From Ignavibacteria bacterium (lineage in GTDB: Bacteria; Bacteroidota; Ignavibacteria; Kapaibacteriales; Kapaibacteriaceae): a DNA stretch of 64,000 nucleotides. Below, in pieces: positions 57,599-64,000 of the stretch (the stretch's first letter is position 1; the number at the start of each line of letters is the position of its first letter). The notes under the pieces were generated by a model. The model was not told the DNA's origin. It made no database searches and saw only the letters and a program-made list of their open reading frames with translations. A program made the position numbers and the translations under genes. The DNA lies in the NCBI GenBank assembly GCA_016191145.1, contig JACPPD010000009.1, positions 62,001-126,000 of the forward strand, given 5' to 3'.

Positions 57599-57641
57599 AC
57601 CGGGTATCAAGAGATACCCGGCATCAGATGCCTCCCGGTAA
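57599..57641. repeat. Hairpin followed by a diverged 29-bp repeat copy
   Basis: CCGGGTATC and GATACCCGG form a perfect 9-bp stem around AAGA. The right arm runs into ACCCGGCATCAGATGCCTCC, a diverged copy of the 29-bp unit. It looks like a terminator-shaped stem, but no T run follows. Confidence 0.6.
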
Positions 57642-57719
57642 GTAATTGCTGTATTGCCCTCATGTCCCAGTTTCACCTTATCTTTGAAGTCGCGTAAAAT
57701 TGACCCACTTCGGAGCATT

Positions 57720-58028
57720 ATGAGTACCTATATCGTAAATCCTGTTGTTGTGCGTGCTGAAGAATCGAGCAAGGGTTCGATCTATAAGTCAATCGTCGCA
57801 ATGGGAATGCGTGCACGTCAGGTCAACGATCAAATCAAGACTCAGATTTCGGAGCGAATGGCCGACGTAATCATCGATACCGATGAGAACGAAGGACCTA
57901 ATGCCGATCAGATTGCGATTAGTAAGGAGTTTGACAAACTTGCAAAGCCAACCTTTATTGCCATGAAGGAAATGATTGATGGGCAGATTCACTTCAGAAT
58001 TGATGGCATTACTCCAGACAGCGAGTAA
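57720..58028 (+). CDS. rpoZ: RNA polymerase omega subunit (Bacteroidota type)
   Basis: This is a 102-aa omega/RPB6-like protein. The core GSIYKSIVAMGMRARQVNDQ and EFDKLAKPTFIAMKEMIDG segments match the omega form of Bacteroidota rather than E. coli. ATG at 57720 has GGAG 4 nt upstream; longer readings are unlikely. It stands just ahead of coaBC, the order seen in many relatives, with a terminator between. Confidence 0.88.
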   Translation: MSTYIVNPVVVRAEESSKGSIYKSIVAMGMRARQVNDQIKTQISERMADVIIDTDENEGPNADQIAISKEFDKLAKPTFIAMKEMIDGQIHFRIDGITPDSE

Positions 58029-58047
58029 GAACAGCGGCTAATGATCC

Positions 58048-58082
58048 GAGAGCCATCCGGCATTGCCGCGGTGGCTCTTTTC
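58048..58082 (+). terminator. Terminator after rpoZ
   Basis: AGAGCCA and TGGCTCT form a stem with partly paired inner GC-rich bases, followed by TTTT. It lies about 20 nt after the rpoZ stop and before coaBC. Confidence 0.6.
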
Positions 58083-58128
58083 GTTTGATGGAACCGATGA
58101 AGTACATGGTGAAAAGAGTATCGAGTGC

Positions 58129-59400
58129 ATGAATCTCATTCTAGGAATAACCGGAAGCGTTTCGGCATATAAGATGCCGTGGCTCGTGCGCGACCTGCGG
58201 CGTGTCGGTCATGACGTCGCCGTGATCATGACGCCATCGGCACGAGCATTCGTGGCACCACTGGCATTAGAAGCTGTATCAACGAGGCGAGTGATTGTTG
58301 ACCCCTTTCAGCCAGAAATTCAGGAAGGGGGCTCGTGGCACGTCCACCTTGCCCGTTGGGCCGATGCAATGCTGATAGCTCCATGCACAGCTACAACACT
58401 TTCGCGCCTAGCGGCAGGTATGGCTGATACGGCACTTACGATGGTAGCATTATCTCTTCCGAGCGAAACTCCACTGATTATTGCTCCGGCAATGGATGAT
58501 GATATGTGGAGCCACGCTGCTACGCAGCGTAATCTTCAGCGTGTTCGTAAGGATGGCGTCATCGTCATCCCTCCGGAAACAGGTGAACTTGCCAGTGGTC
58601 TTTCGGGTACGGGACGTCTTACTGATTTATCTAATATTATTGACATTGTCAATTCTTATGAAGTGACTCAAGAGCATGTGTCTTTGCCAGCACATGTCCG
58701 GGATGGTTCAGCATTGGCGGGTCGAAGTATTGTAATTACTGCAGGACCTACGCACGAACCGATAGATGCTGTGAGATCGGTAGTTAACCATAGCTCTGGA
58801 ACTATGGGATTCTCTTTGGCGGAAGCGGCGCGTGACAGAGGCATGCTCGTGACGCTCATCACCGGACCAGTATCACTACAAACACCGCATGGTGTAGAAC
58901 GCATAGATGTTACTACTGCCGAAGAAATGATGAACGCTGTCCGGCAGAATACCCACGCAGACATTGCAATAATGGCTGCTGCGGTGGCTGACTATACTCC
59001 AACAACGAAATGGGATGGTAAGATCAAGAAGAAGAATGCAGGCAATTCAATTTCAATTGATTTCAGACAAACCGAAGATATTCTAGCCTACCTCGGAGCA
59101 CATAAAACCCGCAATCAGATTGTTGTTGGTTTTGCATTGGAATATGATAACATTGTTGAATATGCGCTCGAAAAATTACATCGTAAAAATGCCGATATGA
59201 TTGTTGCTAACCAGGGTGGTTTGGCTAACTCCGGCTTTGGCAATGCCAACAACACTATTTCCATTTTTTCGCGGAGCGCAGAAGATCTTTCTACTGCCCT
59301 ACCGCCGACAAACTATCCGCCAATGAGCAAGCGTGCGTGCGCCGAAGTAATCCTCGATCATATCGCGGCATTGATAAGGGCGCGATCGGAGCGTGCTTAA
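58129..59400 (+). CDS. coaBC: Bifunctional phosphopantothenoylcysteine decarboxylase/synthetase
   Basis: CoaBC makes 4'-phosphopantetheine from 4'-phosphopantothenate and cysteine in coenzyme A synthesis. It is 423 aa. The CoaC flavoprotein half begins LILGITGSVSAYKMPWLVR, with the catalytic His in WHVHLARWADAMLIAPCTA; the PxMNxxMW substrate loop appears as PAMDDDMW, with Asp for Asn. The CoaB half begins SIVITAGPTHEPIDAVRSV. The start at 58129 matches the family N-terminus. The stop overlaps the ABC-F start (TAATG). Confidence 0.95.
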   Translation: MNLILGITGSVSAYKMPWLVRDLRRVGHDVAVIMTPSARAFVAPLALEAVSTRRVIVDPFQPEIQEGGSWHVHLARWADAMLIAPCTATTLSRLAAGMADTALTMVALSLPSETPLIIAPAMDDDMWSHAATQRNLQRVRKDGVIVIPPETGELASGLSGTGRLTDLSNIIDIVNSYEVTQEHVSLPAHVRDGSALAGRSIVITAGPTHEPIDAVRSVVNHSSGTMGFSLAEAARDRGMLVTLITGPVSLQTPHGVERIDVTTAEEMMNAVRQNTHADIAIMAAAVADYTPTTKWDGKIKKKNAGNSISIDFRQTEDILAYLGAHKTRNQIVVGFALEYDNIVEYALEKLHRKNADMIVANQGGLANSGFGNANNTISIFSRSAEDLSTALPPTNYPPMSKRACAEVILDHIAALIRARSERA

Positions 59401-61379
59401 TGTTATCCTTACAGAGTGTTGAAGTTGATTTCGGAACCCGACTGTTGTTTAAGAATGTGTCGTTCCTCGTTCAGCAAGGCGATCGCGTTGGTCTCGTTGG
59501 AAGAAACGGAGCGGGCAAGTCTACACTTCTGCACATTATGAATGGCGAACGACAGCCAACGTCGGGTGAAGTACATAGGGCAAACGACACAAGCGTCGGC
59601 ATGCTGTCTCAGGACATTACCATCGACCTCAGCCACACGCTTCGTGCAACTGCTATGCAAGCGTTTATCCAAGTTCTTGCACTTCAGGATACTATCGACG
59701 ATCTGCAGCATGAGGTGTCGCGCAGAACAGACTACGAGAGCGACGACTACATGAAGATTGTGCAGAAGCTAACCGATGCACACGAAATGTTTGAACGTCG
59801 GGGCGGACTAACAATGCATGCAGACTTAGAGAGGGTTCTCACTGGCCTTGGCTTCGAGCAGAACGAGCTTGATATGCCCCTTACCGCGTTCTCAGGCGGC
59901 TGGCAGATGCGCGCTGAATTGGGAAGGCTATTGCTGTCGGGACCACGAGTGCTTCTTCTCGATGAACCTACAAACCATCTCGATATTGAATCTGTTCAGT
60001 GGCTCGAGGAATTTTTAAGCAATTATGATGGCGCTGTGATCCTGGTTTCGCACGATAGAACATTTCTTGATAACGTTACGAACAGAACGATTGAAATAAC
60101 ACAGTCCCGAATACACGACGCCCCGGTTGCTTACTCCGACTACGAAATTCTTCGCGACGAGAGATTGGAACAGCAGCGAACCGCTGCAATTAAGCAGGCG
60201 CGGGAACGTGCCAGGATTCAAAAATTCGTCGACCGGTTCCGATACAAGGCAACGCTTGCAACACGCGTTCAAAGCCGCATCAAGCATCTTCAAAAAATGG
60301 ATATTGTTGAAGTCGAAGACGTCGACACTTCTGCAATGCATTTTACCTTTCCTTCTGCACCGCGTGCAGGTCGGGTTGTTGCTGAATGTATTAACCTGTC
60401 GAAGTCGTACGGCTCAAAGGACGTACTCGATAACGTCAACTTTCATTTGGAGCGCGGTGAAAAGGTAGCATTCATCGGCAAGAACGGCGAGGGAAAAACA
60501 ACGCTCAGTAAAATCATCGCTGGAACAGAAGCTGCATCTTCGGGCGAGGTTCGCATAGGGTACGGTGTTAACATTGGTTACTATGCGCAACATCAGGCAG
60601 ACATGCTGGGAGGCCACCAAACTCTTCTGGAAGTCTTGGAACAGGCTGCACCTGCAGCGATGCGTCCGCGCGTCCGTACATTGCTGGGAGCTTTTCTATT
60701 CAGTGGCGATGAGGTTAACAAACGCGTAAGCGTTCTCAGCGGCGGAGAGAAATCAAGGCTGGCACTCGCCCGCATGTTGCTGCAGCCCACAAACCTCCTC
60801 ATCCTGGACGAGCCAACAAATCACTTGGACATGCTTTCGAAAGAAGTGCTAAAGCAGGCACTCCTAGAGTTTGACGGTGCGATGATTGTTGTCTCGCACG
60901 ATCGGGACTTTTTAGATGGCCTTACCGACCGCGTAATCGCCTTCCGCAAAGGACATGTGTTTGAATATGAAGGCGATATAGACGACTACGTGAACGTTAC
61001 AAGGGGGCAGGCGAACAAGGCGGCGAATACCAATGGAAGCACTGCCATAGGTGGAAAAGCTCCGGCTGTGGCTGCCAGCACAGGCTCGGATTCGAAACGG
61101 CATGCCGAGGTAAAGCACGAGGAAAGAAAAAAAGAGAAGGAACTGGCAAAGGAACGGATTAAACTGGAGAAGAGAATTGCCGATATTGAACGTCAGGTTG
61201 AAGTGCAGGAAAAGACTATCGCCGAATGTGAAGTGGAATTGGCGGATCCGGAACTGTACAAGGACTCTGTACGACAACACAAAATCACTTCTAAATATGA
61301 GACTGCCAGGAAGCTGGTAGTCACCCTCACAGATGAATGGACACAATGTCAGCAACAATTACAAGAGGCACAATCATGA
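59400..61379 (+). CDS. ABC-F family ATPase (Uup/YdiF-like)
   Basis: This is a soluble 659-aa protein with two ABC domains. Domain 1 has GLVGRNGAGKSTLLH and LLLDEPTNHLDIES; domain 2 has FIGKNGEGKTTLSK, LSGGEKSRLALARMLL and LILDEPTNHLD. The linker includes QKFVDRFRYKATLATRVQSR, the P-site tRNA interaction motif of ABC-F proteins. The C-terminal about 90 residues are a charged coiled coil, as in Uup. These proteins act on the ribosome. The paralogue group is not certain. It overlaps coaBC and the SIMPL gene. Confidence 0.92.
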   Translation: MLSLQSVEVDFGTRLLFKNVSFLVQQGDRVGLVGRNGAGKSTLLHIMNGERQPTSGEVHRANDTSVGMLSQDITIDLSHTLRATAMQAFIQVLALQDTIDDLQHEVSRRTDYESDDYMKIVQKLTDAHEMFERRGGLTMHADLERVLTGLGFEQNELDMPLTAFSGGWQMRAELGRLLLSGPRVLLLDEPTNHLDIESVQWLEEFLSNYDGAVILVSHDRTFLDNVTNRTIEITQSRIHDAPVAYSDYEILRDERLEQQRTAAIKQARERARIQKFVDRFRYKATLATRVQSRIKHLQKMDIVEVEDVDTSAMHFTFPSAPRAGRVVAECINLSKSYGSKDVLDNVNFHLERGEKVAFIGKNGEGKTTLSKIIAGTEAASSGEVRIGYGVNIGYYAQHQADMLGGHQTLLEVLEQAAPAAMRPRVRTLLGAFLFSGDEVNKRVSVLSGGEKSRLALARMLLQPTNLLILDEPTNHLDMLSKEVLKQALLEFDGAMIVVSHDRDFLDGLTDRVIAFRKGHVFEYEGDIDDYVNVTRGQANKAANTNGSTAIGGKAPAVAASTGSDSKRHAEVKHEERKKEKELAKERIKLEKRIADIERQVEVQEKTIAECEVELADPELYKDSVRQHKITSKYETARKLVVTLTDEWTQCQQQLQEAQS

Positions 61380-62080
61380 AAACCGTTATTCTAATAATAT
61401 TTAGTATCGTTGTATCTGCAATGATCGTAATGGCACAAGGTCCGCCAGACCTGAGACGAGCAATCGTTATCGAAGGCGAGGCGGAAGCAATTGTAATTCC
61501 CGATCGAGCATCGGTGATGATTGGCGTCGAAACGGAAGGCTCTGACGTTTTGACGATCAAGCGGGACAACGATAAGCGCGTCAAGACGCTGTACAGTGCT
61601 CTTAAGGAGCTTGGTATCCCTGAAAGGGATATTCAGACAAGCGATTTGCAGATACATCCACAGTATGATTTCAGCATGGGCAAGAGAACGCTGCTCAAGT
61701 ATATGATGCGCAATGTTGTTTACGTAACTGTTAGAGACCTTTCAAAAATCGACAAGGTCATTAACACAGCCGTTTCCGGTGGTGTTAACATTCTCGATAA
61801 TGTTAGCTTTTCGTTAAGCACTGCAAAACAGATCCGCGACTCTTTGCGTATCGAAGCCGTCAAAGACGCCATGGTAAAGGCTTCTGCACTTGCTTCAGCG
61901 GCAGGCGCAAAGGCCGGACGTGTGATGAGCATCGAAGAAGAGGACAGCAATCCTGCCCCCTACCCAATGAATCGATCAAATGCAACGGTTCAGGAATCAG
62001 GTAGCGCTTCTGGAACCGACGTTTCTGCAGGACACCTAACAATTCAAGTCAAGGTCAATGTAAGAGTTGGGATTGAATAG
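61376..62080 (+). CDS. SIMPL domain (DUF541) exported protein
   Basis: This is a 234-aa protein with a signal peptide (about residues 1-21, ending VMAQ). The SIMPL domain covers most of the rest: IVIEGEAEAIVIPDRASVMI, LYSALKELGIPERDIQTSDL, VYVTVRDLSKIDKVINTAVS, and AAGAKAGRVMSIEE. Members are periplasmic and poorly understood. It starts at ATG 61376 overlapping the ABC-F stop (ATGA) and is 3 nt before the glycosyltransferase. Confidence 0.87.
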   Translation: MKTVILIIFSIVVSAMIVMAQGPPDLRRAIVIEGEAEAIVIPDRASVMIGVETEGSDVLTIKRDNDKRVKTLYSALKELGIPERDIQTSDLQIHPQYDFSMGKRTLLKYMMRNVVYVTVRDLSKIDKVINTAVSGGVNILDNVSFSLSTAKQIRDSLRIEAVKDAMVKASALASAAGAKAGRVMSIEEEDSNPAPYPMNRSNATVQESGSASGTDVSAGHLTIQVKVNVRVGIE

Positions 62081-62083
62081 GGA

Positions 62084-62821
62084 GTGGTTAACGGGAACAA
62101 AGTTGTTGTTGTTCTGCCCGCATTCAATGCCGGTAAGACACTGGAAATGACGTATCGTGAGATACCGTCAGATATTGTGGACGATGTTGTACTCGTTGAT
62201 GACCATTCAAACGACCGTACTGCCGACCTTGCTGCAGCGCTTGGCATACGCCATGTTATACGCCACGATGAGAACCGTGGATATGGCGCGAATCAAAAGA
62301 CGTGCTATGCAAAAGCCCTTGAACTCGACGCAGATATCGTAATCATGCTTCACCCCGATTATCAGTACACACCGAAGCTGATTCCCGTAATGGCGTCGCT
62401 GATTGCAAGTGGCTTATACTCCGTTGTCCTCGCATCTCGCATTTTAGGGAAGGGGGCTCTAAGCGGGGGAATGCCGCGTTACAAATATGTTGCAAACAGA
62501 ATACTAACTCTTGTACAAAACGTTCTCGTTGGCCAGAAGCTCTCCGAATATCACACTGGTTACCGTGCGTTTTCCCGTTCTGTTCTTACTTCTATTAACC
62601 TTAATGATAATTCTGATGATTTTGTCTTTGACAACCAAATGCTGTCGCAGATTATTATGAAAGGATTCGAAATTGCAGAAGTATCGTGTCCTACAAAATA
62701 TTTTCCCGAGGCATCAAGCATTAACTTCATGCGAAGTTCATTGTATGGCTTAGGGGTTCTTGCAACCTCGGTGCAGCACCTGATGCACAAGATGCGAGTA
62801 ATTAAAAATAAAAGGTATTAG
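62084..62821 (+). CDS. Family 2 glycosyltransferase
   Basis: This is a 245-aa GT-A glycosyltransferase starting with GTG. Motifs: VVVVLPAFNAGKTLEMTYRE, VVLVDDHSNDRTADLA, and the DxD-like region IVIMLHPDYQYTPKLIP. One hydrophobic segment near residues 130-145 may be a membrane association point. It resembles dolichol-phosphate-mannose-synthase-like enzymes that load lipid-linked sugars; the sugar is unknown. It converges with the lipoprotein gene. Confidence 0.88.
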   Translation: MVNGNKVVVVLPAFNAGKTLEMTYREIPSDIVDDVVLVDDHSNDRTADLAAALGIRHVIRHDENRGYGANQKTCYAKALELDADIVIMLHPDYQYTPKLIPVMASLIASGLYSVVLASRILGKGALSGGMPRYKYVANRILTLVQNVLVGQKLSEYHTGYRAFSRSVLTSINLNDNSDDFVFDNQMLSQIIMKGFEIAEVSCPTKYFPEASSINFMRSSLYGLGVLATSVQHLMHKMRVIKNKRY

Positions 62822-62830
62822 CAAACTAAT

Positions 62831-63562
62831 TCATTCTCCTAAAAAGAACGTCGTAGTAACTTCTGAAAATGAACTGCTAACGATGCGGATGCTTGCGTTT
62901 GGAAACTGCTTCGAGCTTCCACGTTCAACCGAAAGCACGTAGCGCCTATTTGGTTTCAGACCTTCCAGTATTGCCGGCGTTAGATCAATTCTGCCATTAT
63001 CGCTCTGATCAAACATCGCATGGCTATCATCTCCGTTACTGCGTTCACCTGTTGATTGGTCAAGCATGATTAAACAATAAACACGTTTATCACTTGTTGC
63101 GTTGGTTGCCGACGTGCTGGCATACACTATGCTTGCACCAGTGCGTTTCGGAACGGTATCGGTTGAACCCGTCGGAGAAAGCAGCATCGGAGAGTCTACC
63201 GTATCGGCAAGTCTCACCGTACTATCGCCATATCCCGCAATGGTCCAGTTCAGTACATACGGTTTTTCAAGAATAGCGGCCTCGTTCAACAAGTACGATC
63301 CCTCACCTGCCTCCTGAAGATCCTTACCGTTCAAATCAAACGATGCCGTCACGGCCACCTTCGGTCTGTACTTACTCTTTGTGTAGATGTGTGCCCTTGC
63401 AATTGCACCTTGTTCGGGTCGTTTTGATTTAGAGGTGTACGACGATTTAATCCGATACTGCAACTGAATGACTGCATCTTCCTCATCAGGGGCTGTACTG
63501 CAGGCAAACAGGAAGCCCTGCAACGCCATGGCAGTTAACAATATTGATTTCGGAGTTTTCAT
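62831..63562 (-). CDS. Putative lipoprotein, unknown function
   Basis: This is a 243-aa lipoprotein with lipobox GFLFAC-S at residue 21. The body looks beta-rich (VAVTASFDLNGKDLQEAG, YVLNWTIAGYGDST) and the C-terminus RYVLSVERGSSKQ is reminiscent of immunoglobulin-like folds. I do not recognise a family. It ends 9 nt from the glycosyltransferase stop. The 107-nt gap before dcd shows nothing clear. Confidence 0.7.
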   Translation of the reverse strand: MKTPKSILLTAMALQGFLFACSTAPDEEDAVIQLQYRIKSSYTSKSKRPEQGAIARAHIYTKSKYRPKVAVTASFDLNGKDLQEAGEGSYLLNEAAILEKPYVLNWTIAGYGDSTVRLADTVDSPMLLSPTGSTDTVPKRTGASIVYASTSATNATSDKRVYCLIMLDQSTGERSNGDDSHAMFDQSDNGRIDLTPAILEGLKPNRRYVLSVERGSSKQFPNASIRIVSSSFSEVTTTFFLGE

Positions 63563-63669
63563 ATTATTTATGTACGGTCAAATAAAACAATATTGTTCCA
63601 ATTTCACAGTTTCTCGTGCCTGGTGCATACCTCCTCCGTTCCCCAACTCCTCACTAGCTATCTTCGTAC

Positions 63670-64000
63670 ATGATCCTCACCGACCACGAAATCCTGGAAG
63701 GAATGCAACGAGGCACGATTGTTATCGAGCCGTTTGACCCGATCTGCCTTGGCTCCAATTCGTACGATGTGCATCTGGGAAGCACGCTTGCCACGTATGA
63801 ATCCAGCGAGCTGGATGCTCGAAAACATAACTCCATACAAACGTTCGACATTCCCCCGGAAGGATTTGTCTTGCAGCCAAATACGCTCTACCTCGGAGTC
63901 ACTAAGGAGTATACAGAAACACATCAACATGTGCCATTCCTCGAAGGAAAGTCGAGCGTTGGACGTCTGGGAATAGACATTCACGCTACAGCAGGGAAGG
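63670..64000 (+). CDS. dcd: dCTP deaminase (3' end beyond window)
   Basis: About 110 codons of dCTP deaminase, which makes dUTP for dTMP synthesis, are present. The start MILTDHEILEGMQRGTIVIE and CLGSNSYDVHLGSTLATY match the family. The catalytic and substrate motif VPFLEGKSSVGRLGIDIHAT is at the window end. No clear ribosome binding site is visible before the ATG. It is truncated only by the window. Confidence 0.94.
   Translation, partial: MILTDHEILEGMQRGTIVIEPFDPICLGSNSYDVHLGSTLATYESSELDARKHNSIQTFDIPPEGFVLQPNTLYLGVTKEYTETHQHVPFLEGKSSVGRLGIDIHATAGK

Noticed and set aside
57470-57718. Open frames through the 29-bp array on both strands
   Set aside because: They are by-products of a repeat whose length is not a multiple of three but lacks stops; no binding site, and composition is that of the repeat.

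Overview
This is a Gram-negative chromosome segment from the Bacteroidota/Chlorobiota side of the FCB group. Several secreted proteins end in a type IX secretion (T9SS) type A-like sorting domain (GH-like protein, DUF1501 protein, subtilase, C25-like protein). RpoZ is of the Bacteroidota type, and LpxH and MlaE imply an LPS outer membrane. Many genes have clear GGAG-type ribosome binding sites, and groESL has an ordinary -35/-10 promoter. Both traits are unusual for Bacteroidia, so I infer an early-branching relative (Kapabacteria, Ignavibacteria or similar). No IS element, prophage or CRISPR array was seen. Genes are tightly packed, with many ATGA or TGATG overlaps and overlapping convergent 3' ends.

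Layout. 1-10.9 kb (minus strand): tRNA-Tyr, -Gly, -Thr, -Trp, then secE-nusG-rplK-rplA-rplJ-rplL-rpoB-rpoC, with rpoC cut by the window edge. 10.9-18.6 kb: carA, an HNH nuclease gene with no usual start codon, and a three-gene DUF1800-DUF1501-glycoside-hydrolase-like operon for exported proteins. 18.7-23.2 kb (plus): YfhO-like membrane protein, an unknown gene, and aspartate kinase. 23.2-31.4 kb (minus): plsY/ABC permease/maf, glutathione peroxidase, an MnmM-like tRNA methyltransferase with an MnmC(o)-like oxidoreductase, a degenerate TatD protein, groESL under a CIRCE operator, and mlaE.

31.4-45 kb: secreted and envelope genes, comprising a Met-Gly repeat Spy-like lipoprotein, a C25-like/subtilase pair, small membrane proteins, a YbdK-type ligase, an S10 carboxypeptidase, a broken Cys-rich gene, a secreted protein and tag. 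45-51.7 kb: cdsA, a 3-hydroxyacyl-CoA-dehydrogenase-like protein without its usual active-site motifs, a HAD phosphatase, hutH with an ATP-grasp ligase, lpxH and panB. 51.7-55.2 kb: an apparent envelope redox module with a mono-haem lipoprotein, a PsbP-like lipoprotein, an outer-membrane barrel with CxxCH, a small membrane protein and a Rieske lipoprotein. 55.2-64 kb: an RNA methyltransferase, unknown and DCC proteins, rpoZ, coaBC, an ABC-F ATPase, a SIMPL protein, a glycosyltransferase, a lipoprotein and the start of dcd.

Three points stand out. Two related 10-mers (GGTAAGGGGC and GGAAGGGGGC) recur far more often than chance. A 29-bp tandem repeat family occupies two intergenic sites 13 kb apart. 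The 51.7-55.2 kb redox cluster may be an undescribed outer-membrane electron-transfer system. All counts were made by eye.
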